A stretch of DNA of 64,000 nt from Paraspadella gotoi (lineage: Eukaryota; Chaetognatha), in the NCBI GenBank assembly GCA_051294375.1, contig CM119268.1:554415-618414 (forward strand), read 5' to 3'. The position numbers were made by a program, and so were the translations under genes. The notes beneath the pieces were generated by a model. It saw only the letters and a list, made by a program, of their open reading frames with translations, searched no databases and was not told the origin of the DNA. Below, piece by piece: positions 11,401 through 21,310 of the stretch. Numbering within the stretch: position 1 is the stretch's first letter; each line of letters begins with the position of its first letter.

Positions 11401-14400
11401 TTTCGCCAAAATTTCCTAAAAATTTTGTAAGGAAGCGGCGCGAAGAAATTTGACATGTTATTGAATTACAGTAGTTGATGTTGGATTCCAAACCGTTTTG
11501 TGATATCGACCAAAAGAAAATTTAACCCTAGTTTCTAAATAATAGTCCTTTTTTCTTGTTGTAGAGCNNNNNNNNNNNNNNNNNNNNNNNNNNNNNNNNN
11601 NNNNNNNNNNNNNNNNNNNNNNNNNNNNNNNNNNNNNNNNNNNNNNNNNNNNNNNNNNNNNNNNNNNNNNNNNNNNNNNNNNNNNNNNNNNNNNNNNNNN
11701 NNNNNNNNNNNNNNNNNNNNNNNNNNNNNNNNNNNNNNNNNNNNNNNNNNNNNNNNNNNNNNNNNNNNNNNNNNNNNNNNNNNNNNNNNNNNNNNNNNNN
11801 NNNNNNNNNNNNNNNNNNNNNNNNNNNNNNNNNNNNNNNNNNNNNNNNNNNNNNNNNNNNNNNNNNNNNNNNNNNNNNNNNNNNNNNNNNNNNNNNNNNN
11901 NNNNNNNNNNNNNNNNNNNNNNNNNNNNNNNNNNNNNNNNNNNNNNNNNNNNNNNNNNNNNNNNNNNNNNNNNNNNNNNNNNNNNNNNNNNNNNNNNNNN
12001 NNNNNNNNNNNNNNNNNNNNNNNNNNNNNNNNNNNNNNNNNNNNNNNNNNNNNNNNNNNNNNNNNNNNNNNNNNNNNNNNNNNNNNNNNNNNNNNNNNNN
12101 NNNNNNNNNNNNNNNNNNNNNNNNNNNNNNNNNNNNNNNNNNNNNNNNNNNNNNNNNNNNNNNNNNNNNNNNNNNNNNNNNNNNNNNNNNNNNNNNNNNN
12201 NNNNNNNNNNNNNNNNNNNNNNNNNNNNNNNNNNNNNNNNNNNNNNNNNNNNNNNNNNNNNNNNNNNNNNNNNNNNNNNNNNNNNNNNNNNNNNNNNNNN
12301 NNNNNNNNNNNNNNNNNNNNNNNNNNNNNNNNNNNNNNNNNNNNNNNNNNNNNNNNNNNNNNNNNNNNNNNNNNNNNNNNCTTTGTTTTAATGCGTTTGA
12401 AAGTAAAAAATCACAAAAAATCTGTTGGTACTTTTTTTTTTGGATCTCAAATAGTTTAGGCGGGAAGGACTGTCAGGATAAATGTAAATGGTAAATGATA
12501 AATGATAAATGATCTAATATATTTTTTTTAACAGCCAATATTTATTCTTGTAACTTTTTGTTAATTATTTATCGATCTCTAGTTAATAATTTTTTCAACC
12601 AATAGATTAATAATACTTAATTGATGGATTAATTAAATAATTTTATAATCAATTAGTAAAATTAGTATTCTCACCATTGTCTTATGTCGAATTTATTGTA
12701 TCTTGAATCGTGAGAGGCCGTTCGATGTATTTTGCCAAATGACGGGATCGAGAAGAGGCAATCGATAAAATCTCCTCCAAATCCTAAAATTATATTTTTT
12801 AACAAATTTGATATTTTTTAAAAATTAATTAATGATTGTAGTCGGAATTGCATAAGTTCACCCCGCCTATAGCATGATCTCTCTCTTTTAAACAAATCAA
12901 TTTATAATCGATTACATTGTGTTGCAGATTTTTTAAAAACATAAATTTGTTTTTAAGCGCTCGAATTATATCGCATCAACATCAACAAGCCATACTTGTT
13001 GATATTTGTTGATACTTGTTGATACTTGTTGATACTTGTTGATACTTGTTAATATTTTTACAGGTTGTTTCCGAATACGATACTGCCTGTTTTATCTTTA
13101 ATTTCGTAAATTTACTGCTTAATAAGACTTAAACTTATTTCAATTTCTGTAAGGTAAGTCAACTAAAATTTTTTAAAAAATTTGAAGAATATGCTTAAAT
13201 CGTTATATATTATATATTTGTTATTAACTTTATTTGTTTATAATGCATTAAAAATTCAAAATTGCGTAAGTTACTTATCTAACAATATCATTAATAATTT
13301 AAAATTTGACCATAGCAGTAACTTACTCTCACCTTACCTTTTTACTTATAAACTGTTTATCAAATATAAATTGTATACCTTGCCAGAAGTGTTCTTATAC
13401 TATAAATAAATGCCTTTGTCCATAATTTCAACAGGAATGTTTGAGAATAGAATCAATCAAAAAGTATTTAAATATTTTTCTTAAAATGTGCGCGGAGAAA
13501 ACAGAGTAGTTGCTTTTGCTACATATAATTGAGCATTAATTGATTATGTTTTTTTTCTAAAAAACTTTTATTCGGGCGCTTTTTTTCTCAATACAAAAAT
13601 CCCCAAATTTACATCGAGATTTTCGTGCGAGTACATTTTTAAAAAAAGTGAAGAATTAACTTATATTGACATGCATTGGTCACATGTAAATCAGCTAATG
13701 TGACTTATTTATAATATGCAGCACTGTTCGTCGAGACAATATGCATTACATTTAAAGGAAAATAAATTTGTATTTATTTCTTTATTATTGTAAACTTTGA
13801 ACCGGTGTGGCCCACTACATTGCAAATTAATATCTACCCGATTAGGAGTTGATAAGCAGAGATCATAGTCAGAATTAAACATTACTTTTTGTTATTCTGA
13901 TTAAATTTATACTATTATTAAATTATAAATATTTTTAGTGTTATATATTTAATCATTTTTTATCTTTATTTTTTAAATAATAAATTATTTGAGTTGTAAT
14001 AACTATTTATAAATTAATTAAATATGCAAAATATTAAAATTTGACCTCCGCGGTCTGGTTTCTTCCTAAAAAAAGAACAATCAAAAATTTCATTCAACGA
14101 TTAAATTTTTAAAATGAGGAAAAAAAAATATTTGGCAAGTCAAAAATATCATAGTCGTTAACTGAGATTTTTTAAACTTATATATTTTGTTTAATAGGGA
14201 TTATTAATCTTTGGATCGATATTATTGAAAAGAGTTTAGCTTTATCAAGTTTTTTTTTTCTTCTGAATAGGGGTAGCCCCTCTTCATGGCGGGTGAATCA
14301 AAAATTTAGTATGGGAACATGCTCAAACAAAAATTTATGCCATTTTTAAGTTACTTTCAATGCCTTACAAAAAATTTTCTTATATTGGCTCGCTTTATAC

Positions 14401-17400
14401 CCAATATTTTTATTTTGTAAGTATGCTTTTTTATAGAAAGGAAAAGAGTTCGTCCCGTACTCTATTCGTCGGTGAAAATGAGTTCCAGCTCTGCAGCGGC
14501 GGTCCAGCGGCGGCCAGCGGCTGGTCCAGCTTCTCTCTCTCTCTTTTCTCTCCTCTTCTCTCTCCTCTCTCTTTCTCTCTCTCTTTTGTTCCTTTCTTAA
14601 AAACTTTTATTATCGCCATTTATTCCGCGCTTTTTCTCAATACAGAATCCCAAATTTACATCCGAGATTTTCGTGGATTTGTTTCCCTAAAAATTCTGAT
14701 TGCCGTGTTTCGTTGCGGCGGAAAACTGCCAGCCTCTCTCTCTCTCTCTCTCTCTTTCACTCATACACGGCATTTGTTGTGTTTTAGTTTACGATGAATG
14801 AATGGGAACTATCATCGCATCAATTGATGACTAATCATCATGGCTGATCCTTATGCTTTTTAAGATTTTTTTGTTGATGTTTGAGTTGGATTCTCGATTC
14901 ATTTATCGATTAACTTCATTGAATTGTATATTTCATATTTTTTAATTTTTAATTGTTAATTTAAATTTCTATTCTATTTTAATTTATAAGAGGGCTTGAG
15001 ACCAATATATCCTGACAAAAAATTTTAAAAATCACGTACTCTAAAGGGTTTTTAAGAATTTTTCCCGCTTTTAGCTATCAGTTGATATCTTGATTGCTTT
15101 TAAAATAAATTAATAATGGCTCAATNNNNNNNNNNNNNNNNNNNNNNNNNNNNNNNNNNNNNNNNNNNNNNNNNNNNNNNNNNNNNNNNNNNNNNNNNNN
15201 NNNNNNNNNNNNNNNNNNNNNNNNNNNNNNNNNNNNNNNNNNNNNNNNNNNNNNNNNNNNNNNNNNNNNNNNNNNNNNNNNNNNNNNNNNNNNNNNNNNN
15301 NNNNNNNNNNNNNNNNNNNNNNNNNNNNNNNNNNNNNNNNNNNNNNNNNNNNNNNNNNNNNNNNNNNNNNNNNNNNNNNNNNNNNNNNNNNNNNNNNNNN
15401 NNNNNNNNNNNNNNNNNNNNNNNNNNNNNNNNNNNNNNNNNNNNNNNNNNNNNNNNNNNNNNNNNNNNNNNNNNNNNNNNNNNNNNNNNNNNNNNNNNNN
15501 NNNNNNNNNNNNNNNNNNNNNNNNNNNNNNNNNNNNNNNNNNNNNNNNNNCGTAAAGAGAGAAAGAGACAGAAAGAGAAAGAGAGAGAAAAAGAGAGAAA
15601 GACAGACAAAGCTGGACAGCTGCTTGAAGGCCGCTGTACAGTCNNNNNNNNNNNNNNNNNNNNNNNNNNNNNNNNNNNNNNNNNNNNNNNNNNNNNNNNA
15701 TAAAAGAAAGGCAAAAAATGTTACAATGGTTTACAATTAAAAATTTTTCCAATTTTGTCCAATCGCAGCTTGTAAAAGATTTTATTTTTATTTGTATTAA
15801 AATTAAGATATAGCTTCTCATTAAAAAGTTATTTTGAGTTCCCATTTTTATTATAGATTTAAAAAAAAATTTTGAATTTCATCTTCAATATTAAATACTG
15901 CAATATGTAAATTAGATTAAAGCATTTCTATATACTAATTTGGATATTATAATGAGTACTATAATCTCATTTGCAAATTGCAGTAAATCATAATGAAGTA
16001 GAAATTCAAACAAAAAAATTCAAACAACAAATGTAATAATAAAATATCACAGCTATTTCAAGATGAGAAGCCATATCTAAATTTTTAACTTACTATGATG
16101 GCAGTGGCAGGGCACACTTTTATAATNNNNNNNNNNTTTCCATTTGTTTTGTCTCTCTTTTTTTTACCGTTTGATGATTTTTCGAATCATTATATTCTCT
16201 CAATAAATACATCTAACTTGTCTCAATAATTCCAAATATTTTCGCCAAGTAAGTCTCTTCAATTGATCTTTTATCCTTAATCTTAATCTTAATCTTAATC
16301 ATTAACATTAATCTTTTATCCTTAATCTTTAATCTTTAATATTAATATTAATCTTTTATCCTTAATCTTTAATCTTAATATTAATCTTTTATCCTTAAGC
16401 TTTAATCTTTTATCCTTAATCTTTAATCTTATTATTTTATCTTTAATCTTTAATCTTAATCTTTTTTCCTTAATCTTTATCCATCACTTTGCACAAATTA
16501 GTCCAAGTGTCAAAATGACAGCCAAAGATCATCCTTGCTGCCAGAAGACAACATGTGGAATTCGAAAACATTCGCGGATTTTTGCAAAGGTTGGACGATT
16601 TTTATTAATATTTAAAAGTTTTGGATGGAGGATTTTACGATATATACATAAGTCCAAGTTATATAATATATATATTTTATGATTTATCTTTTGTAGTACA
16701 AACGAAAGATGTGGACGTGTTTGGCACCGTTACAGTTCCCAAAATGAGGGTAAACAAATTTTTGTTCCTTTATCCCGAAATTTATTTTTAACCTTCATAT
16801 TTAAACTGAACATGTTTTTTATCTTATCCAATATCTAATCCTGAACCATAACCTAATTCTGAACCCAAACATAATTCTAAACCCTAATCTAATCCTGAAC
16901 CATAACCTTTGTCACTAAACCTATTCTCTCACCTTAATCACTAATCTAATCCTTAACCTAAACCTAATAACATCAGTTTACGGATATGTATGCATCTTTC
17001 TCTTTCAGAGACAAATCGCTGGTGTCATGAGATCAGCTTCCAATGTCATGATTCATCGTCAAAATTCGTTTGAGATTTTTGGCGCAGATTTTATGGTGGA
17101 CACGAAGTTCAACCCGTGGCTTCTTGAGGTATTTATGAAGTACATTCAATTGTCAAGAAATAGATAAATTGATTATTCAATGGTTCCGAAGGCTATTTTT
17201 CCATACAAAAGGTGTGCCATGCAACAAGCCATCAATTAATCAATCAATGAACCGGCAAAAAAATTTGATGAAACAAGCACTAGTAATATCTAACCAATCA
17301 ATTCAGATCAATGCTTCCCCGGCGCTTGGTGCCTCGACCTCTATAACCAAGCAATTGTGTCGCTCCATGGTTGAAGATGCGTTGAAGGTGGCGCTGGATC

Positions 17401-17599
17401 GGAGGAAGGACCCGGATGTAGAGACGGGCGGGTTTGAGTTGGTGTCACTGGTGAGAGAGAGAGGAGAGAGAGAGAAGAAAGAGAGAGGAGAGAGAGAGAA
17501 GAGAAGAGAGAGAGAGATGAATTGAAGGTGGCGCTGGATCGGAGGAAGGACCCGGATGTAGAGACGGGAGGGTTTGAGTTGGTGTCACTGGTGAGAGAG

Positions 17600-17637
<38 letters not shown>

Positions 17638-17939
17638 TGAATTGAAGGTGGCGCTGGATCGGAGGAAGGACCTGGATGTAGAGACGGGCCGGGTTTGAGT
17701 TGTGCACTCTTTCTCTCTATCTCCCTATATCTCTCTTCCTCTCTCTCTCTCTCCCTTTCACCCTCTCCCTATCTCCCCCTATATCTCTCTCCCTCTTTCT
17801 TTCTCCCTCTCCTTTTCTCCCTCCATCTCTTTTCCTCTCTCTCCCTCTCCCTCTCTCTCCCTCTCTCTCTCAGGATCCTGTGAATCGCGATGTCCTGTCG
17901 TCATCTGGATCGAAATATCCACTCAACTCGAATTCTTAA
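8222..17939 (+). CDS. TTLL3: TTLL3-like tubulin glycylase, paralogue 2 (11 exons seen, N-terminus and centre missing)
   Basis: Exons: 8222-8474, 8948-9082, 9209-9465, 10053-10224, 10449-10495, 10685-10861, a start at 11565 cut by the gap, then 16502-16589, 16697-16749, 17009-17128, 17307-17450, 17874-17939. All joins outside the gap keep codon phase. Family landmarks in order: WNHFLSRGGSFVTKEGLC; PRTYRLNR; NIWILKPPNASRGRG (ATP-grasp glycine/lysine region); LPEDNMW; FEIFGADF ... WLLEINASP (ATP/Mg-binding end of the TTL domain); VALDRRKDP. Known role of TTLL3/TTLL8: initiating monoglycylation of tubulin in cilia. Residues between SRGRG and LPEDNMW fall in the gap. Homopolymer Glu, Gly and Thr tracts interrupt the N-terminal half. 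Stop is TAA at 17937-17939. The tandem paralogue at 126-1077 suggests local duplication. Confidence 0.83.
8948..9082 (+). CDS. TTLL3: TTLL3-like 2, exon with WNHFLSRGGSFVTKEGLC
   Basis: Acceptor ATATCAG, donor GTAAGT. The conserved NHF...SF.TK.GLC motif of TTLL3/8 is complete. Confidence 0.85.
9209..9465 (+). CDS. TTLL3: TTLL3-like 2, exon with acidic and glycine homopolymers
   Basis: The acceptor is preceded by a (CT)n tract at 9181-9206. The conserved part (PRTYRLNRPEEMADFVIDF, LLKYLVGN) is followed by a (GAG)n-type run at 9351-9425 encoding about 20 acidic residues and a run of Gly. Donor GTAATT, phase 0. Confidence 0.85.
9592..9765 (+). mobile_element. SINE family A, 5'-truncated
   Basis: Matches the tail half of the 1440-1765 copy in the opposite orientation (CCCCTGACTTTGGACAGGC ... 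AGACTCTCTCACAGTC). It lies in a TTLL3-like intron. Confidence 0.65.
9848..9895. repeat. 8-bp tandem repeat TTAAATCT
   Basis: Six consecutive copies, intronic. Confidence 0.85.
10053..10224 (+). CDS. TTLL3: TTLL3-like 2, exon starting with poly-Thr
   Basis: Acceptor ACACAAG in phase 0. (ACG)n at 10069-10092 encodes eight Thr, then SFPARISELIIQTAMKQL. Donor GTGAGA leaves one base, matching the next exon. Confidence 0.75.
10449..10495 (+). CDS. TTLL3: TTLL3-like 2, 47-nt exon
   Basis: Acceptor ATTCACAG, donor GTGTGA. Reads GVIADQAWPRLLANIK across the join, the W...L position of the family, and ends in phase 0. Confidence 0.7.
10618..10676. repeat. TTATCACTGG-type short tandem repeat before an acceptor
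   Basis: Five imperfect copies of TCATCACTGGTC immediately upstream of the 10685 exon; they supply its pyrimidine-rich tract. Confidence 0.7.
10685..10861 (+). CDS. TTLL3: TTLL3-like 2, ATP-grasp N-terminal exon
   Basis: Acceptor CTCCAAG; 59 codons, phase 0 to 0. Contains DGDKNIWILKPPNASRGRG, the TTLL signature with the ATP-contacting Lys. The donor is GTTTGA, weak, and is the first of a 20-bp tandem array of donor-like sites (10843-11022). A TGA two codons after the donor means the next donors cannot be used in frame. Confidence 0.85.
10843..11022 (+). repeat. 20-bp minisatellite built from an exon end and its splice donor
   Basis: Nine units in exact 20-bp register; consensus TGATAGTTATCTCYCAGGTG. 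The first unit is the coding end of exon 10685-10861, so units repeat the exon-intron junction CAG|GT. Confidence 0.85.
11568..12380. other. Assembly gap (813 N) cutting an exon start
   Basis: The three bases before the gap (11565-11567) follow CTTTTTTCTTGTTGTAG, a strong acceptor. The exon carrying the central ATP-grasp region therefore probably starts at 11565 and is lost in the gap. Confidence 0.8.
12381..16501. other. Long AT-rich intron with repeats and three N gaps
   Basis: Gaps at 15126-15550, 15644-15699 and 16127-16136. 12980-13050 is (TTGTTGATAC)n. 13560-13640 and 14435-14860 are R3 repeat copies. 16270-16490 is a degenerate ATCTTTAATCTTA array ending at the acceptor of exon 16502. 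No coding exon seen. Confidence 0.6.
14435..14860 (+). repeat. Composite repeat R3, plus copy
   Basis: Same order of blocks as 3835-4640 read in reverse, including both (CT)n tracts. It has extra CGGCGG insertions after CTCTGCAGC. A 145-residue open frame over it is a repeat translation. Confidence 0.6.
16502..16589 (+). CDS. TTLL3: TTLL3-like 2, exon with LLPEDNMW
   Basis: Acceptor CAAATTAG, donor GTTGGA. Reads SKCQNDSQRSSLLPEDNMW, matching the family's P-D-N-MW motif. It ends with one base, completed by the next exon. Confidence 0.85.
16697..16749 (+). CDS. TTLL3: TTLL3-like 2, 53-nt exon
   Basis: Acceptor CTTTTGTAG, donor GTAAAC. Encodes VDVFGTVTVPKMR, aligned with the W-STVIVPGM region of TTLL3. 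Confidence 0.8.
16800..16975. repeat. Degenerate telomere-like AACCTAA repeats
   Basis: Irregular units such as ATCTAATCCTGAACCATAAC in an intron. Similar opposite-strand arrays (TTAGGGTT-like) lie at 27500-27640 and 29085-29190. Confidence 0.5.
17009..17128 (+). CDS. TTLL3: TTLL3-like 2, catalytic Mg-binding exon
   Basis: Acceptor CTCTTTCAG, donor GTATTT, 40 codons. Contains NSFEIFGADFMVD and NPWLLE; the Asp of GADF and the E-N of LLEIN (split with the next exon) are the metal-binding residues of the ATP-grasp fold. Confidence 0.9.
17307..17450 (+). CDS. TTLL3: TTLL3-like 2, penultimate exon
   Basis: Acceptor ATTCAG, donor GTGAGA; 48 codons, INASPALGASTSITKQLC to GGFELVSL. Same size and phase as 126-269. 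Its last 69 bases are duplicated downstream (see 17382-17700). Confidence 0.9.
17382..17700 (+). repeat. Tandem triplication of exon end, splice donor and (GA)n
   Basis: TTGAAGGTGGCGCTGGATCG starts at 17382 (true exon), 17522 and 17642. Each of the first two ends TTGGTGTCACTG|GTGAGAGAGA plus a GA run. The third breaks off near 17700. The copies lack an acceptor, so they are intronic junk or decoy donors. Confidence 0.9.
17706..17873. repeat. Pyrimidine (CT)n-type tract serving as 3' splice-site tract
   Basis: Unbroken C/T-rich stretch ending CTCTCTCAG at the last TTLL3-like exon. The same intron starts with (GA)n, so its two ends are complementary. Confidence 0.85.
17874..17939 (+). CDS. TTLL3: TTLL3-like 2, last exon
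   Basis: Phase 0 join gives DPVNRDVLSSSGSKYPLNS and TAA at 17937-17939. Confidence 0.75.
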   Translation, partial: DPVNRDVLSSSGSKYPLNSNS

Positions 17940-18022
17940 TATCATTTATTTTTCATCGTTGTAATCAATTATTATCGTCAATGCTTTTTGCTTGTCGCAC
18001 ATTAAATGTATTATTGTATTCG

Positions 18023-18028
18023 AATAAA
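18023..18028 (+). promoter_or_regulatory. Poly(A) signal AATAAA
   Basis: AATAAA 84 bases after the TTLL3-like 2 stop codon, at a normal distance for a short 3' UTR. Confidence 0.65.
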
Positions 18029-18430
18029 GTGGACAAAACGGGTTGAATTTTTACTCATACCGCAACAAATTTATTTTTTTTCCTCACTCGTAACCGAGTT
18101 CAGAAAGAGTTACTTCACTTACATTTTAAGATTGCTACATGAAGTTATCCTCAAATAATCTGATCAACTGTACTACAGTCTGTACTACAGTCTGTAGCAG
18201 TATATTTAGAAGAAAATTATTTCGAAAAAATCCAGCAGTTTTTTTTCCTATATTTTTACATCATTAGATGAGGAATGACGTCAATATTGTAATTCTCAAG
18301 TTTCATTTTAATCGGAACTCGTGTTGTCGAGATATGTTATTCTTAAGAAACCTATCAAAATTCCACCCTTTTTTTATTCTGATTTCCTATTACAAACTTA
18401 TAATTTTACTAATTAATTTATTTTCAAATT

Positions 18431-19032
18431 GAACACTTTTTATAACTTCTAGTTCTCTCAAAATAAATTTAAACTTTATATAGTAATAAAATAATCTTTA
18501 AAATTAAAAGCTTCCATGCGCTAATCGATAAGATAAATTTTAATAATTATTTTTATTTTTATATTCTCTAACAGTCACTTAACCATTATTTATTTGGGAG
18601 AACTTCTAGTTTTCAACCTGTTACATCATTCTCTTCACATTTTCAAGGATTTCAGAAAATATCAGTATAAATACTATTTTAATTAAAACTTATTTAAAAA
18701 ATTAAATGGTAAAGAAAAAAAACATAGTAAATTGAAGAAAAAATACTAATTTCAAGATTTACTTTCTTCACTAATTATCAAGGCATATCTACATCGATCC
18801 ATATAATATTTGCTTTAGATTTTTCTAGCTCTCATTATTAATGACATCTTTACAGGTTTACAAATGGCAGTATTTTTCTAGCGGAGGGTTTCAAATGGTC
18901 TTTATGTACTTATTTTTTTATTGTTATTTTTCAGTTTTTCTCTGTTTTAAAACTGCTTTAAAACTGCATGAAAATCAGATTTCAGTTTATCTTATCTGCA
19001 GCTTAACTCAAACGTAAGAAGGATCAGTGCTG

Positions 19033-19063
<31 letters not shown>

Positions 19064-19532
19064 ACTCTCCTCTCTCTTCTGAAGAACCTGTTTATCAAAC
19101 GAATAAAACAATGACAAAATTTTTACATCAAGAAGAATCATGATTCGAATAGTGGATAATGACAATTTTAAATAATTTTTAGTCGGGTCTGCTATCGCAG
19201 ATTCCGACTCTATAATTCACACTTTGTCGGTCCGTCGGTCCCACCAATCTTGTCGGTAAATCATTTTTATCATATCAGAACATCAAAGTATGATAAGTTA
19301 TGCAAAAAAATGATGTCCGTTTGTCTTTCAGTGTCTGTCTGTCTGTCCATCTGAGTGTCCGTCCCACCTTAGCAATAAACTTTAATTCCTCGTGATTGGA
19401 TGGATGGATTGATATAAAATTTTGTGTGTGGGTAGGAAAGTGAGTTATTGAGTTGCATATGAAGTCTCGATGGAATCGTGCAAATGAAAATGAGTTTAAA
19501 TGGGAAAACCAAAAGTAACATTTACTTGAAAT
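18431..19532 (+). repeat. 1.1-kb direct duplication, copy 1
   Basis: Colinear with 22892-24018, from GAACACTTTT and CTTCCATGCGCTAATCG through an R1 repeat. The second copy has many one- to four-base indels. No coding content. Confidence 0.85.
19191..19510 (+). repeat. R1 hairpin-headed repeat
   Basis: Hairpin head AGTCGGGTCTGC ... GCAGATTCCGACT, CTCTATAATTCACA, short GTCC tract and one body module. Confidence 0.7.
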
Positions 19533-19556
19533 TCTTTTACTTTTTAATAATTATAA

Positions 19557-19741
19557 TAATTGTGAATTCGAATCTGCTTTCAAAGCTACGAAAAAAACTT
19601 TTTTAAATTTTTAAATTTTCTATTTTTAGTACTGAGTACTTTGTATAATTATGGGCTACAGCGAAAATTGAGAAATTAAAAATAATTTTGTTTTATACAT
19701 CAACGTTCATGATCAACTATTCGAATTTTCACTACGCCATA
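19557..19741. mobile_element. Fragment of the fold-back MITE
   Basis: Shares ATCTGC ... CTACAGCGAAAATT and the terminal TTTTCACTACGCC with 20236-20755 and 53711-54318. Confidence 0.5.
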
Positions 19742-20235
19742 ATATTGTATGACTGAGAAAAAAAAACTACTTGACCAAAATTATAATCTAACAAAGAAGG
19801 AAATTCAACAAACAAACAAAAAATCTTAAAAACAAGGAATCGTTACTATGACGACCTCCAACAATAAATATCCACTATTCACTGTTCTCGTTGGAGACAT
19901 CGCGGCCAAAGACACAAAAACCTGTGATTGGCTGAGAAGAAACGGGTGTCGTTTATTCGACCAATCACAGGTTGAGAAAGAACCGGGGTAGGTATTTTAG
20001 GCTTTTTTTTCTAAAAGCGAATCATTTTTATCAATAAATTCTTGAGAGAAAAAATAAAGTTTATTTTTGTTTACAAACAACGAGTTTTATTTCTGAAACT
20101 TCTTTTTCAGCGCTGAAGAAGACTCGAAAAAGAGTAAAGAGTAGAGCAATAATACAGAAAAACTAAAAAATAATAATCAAATAAGGAGAGAGAGAGAGAG
20201 AGAGAGTGAAAGAGAAAGAGACAGACAATGGTCAA

Positions 20236-20755
20236 TAAGGCGTAGTAAAATTTCCAAATTTAACTTTAATTAATATAAATTTCTTAAAAGTGGGGGCTCT
20301 ATGGAACGATAAGCAACATTATCTGTGGTATACTACATAGAACATTTATGCTATAATAAATTGTTTAATAAATTTTATAATTGTTGAAAACAATATTTTA
20401 TTTAAGTTAGGTCAAAAATTAAATAAAGCTATATTTTAAGCTGAAAATTAACTTTTCATATATTAAATATAGTTTTTTTAATTTTTAACCCACTTAATGA
20501 AAGGATTTTTTAAAAATTATTTATAATTTTGCTTCTATGAACTTTTGACGAAGAATTTAAATCTGCAATCAAAATTAAGAAAAGCTTATTTTGAAATTTT
20601 TCGATTTCTATTAAGGATAGTACTATATATTAAATATAGCCTACTGCGAAAATTAAAAACATAAAATTATTTTTTTATAAATTAATGTTCGCTAATAGTA
20701 TGTTATTCATAATTGACATTTATAATTTCACATATGTACTTTCACTACGCTCTAA
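20236..20755. mobile_element. Fold-back MITE, copy 1
   Basis: Left end TAAGGCGTAGTAAAATTT, right end CTTTCACTACGCTCTAA. The interior matches 53711-54318 for several hundred bases, with one arm partly deleted. Confidence 0.7.
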
Positions 20756-20837
20756 TGGTCAACTTAATGTCAATTAGAAATAAACCAGAAAGAGAAATTT
20801 GACTACTAAAATAAAAAAATATTGATGGCTTAAAAAT

Positions 20838-21310
20838 ACAGTCCTGTGCAAAAAAAGAGAACACTCTTTAAACTTAAAGTTTATTCGTTTATGCATATAT
20901 TATAAAAAATTATGAATGATTAATGTAGATTTTCAATGGGAAATCCATATTTTTAAGTTAAAAAAAATTCGGTTCAAGCATTCTTAACTTTTTAAAATTT
21001 TGATATGGCCTATTGGGATTACAATAAAAATTCTTTGACGGCGTTTTTTCCATATTTTGACACAGTTATCATCAAAATATTCAGAAAATAATTATACTTT
21101 TTACAAGCAATTTGAATCTGCTTTTAGAAATACAAAATTCCAAAAAAGATTTTTACATTTCCTATCTATAAATATCAAAAAATTAATTACTAGTGCTTCT
21201 AGCCATTTTAACAATTTTTGGTCCATTGAAAGTTCTTTGAAATGTATGAAGTTTCATTTGAGAAGTTTCCCAAATCAAACTTCTAACCCAACCCATTGAC
21301 ATAGATTGGC
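20838..21310. mobile_element. Possible Tc1-like element remnant
   Basis: Starts TACAGTCCTGTGCAAAAAAA, which resembles the termini of many Tc1-family transposons. I find no matching right end, and the 80-residue open frame at 21057-21299 has no transposase motif. Confidence 0.35.

Noticed and set aside
15078-15845. Open frames of 195-255 residues
   Set aside because: They consist almost entirely of gap N.
17522-17700. Second and third copies of the TTLL3-like exon end as real exons
   Set aside because: No acceptor before them, and the frame stops at TGA near 17523 when read through.
21057-21299. 80-residue open frame near a Tc1-like terminus
   Set aside because: No transposase DDE or helix-turn-helix features; AT-rich chance frame.
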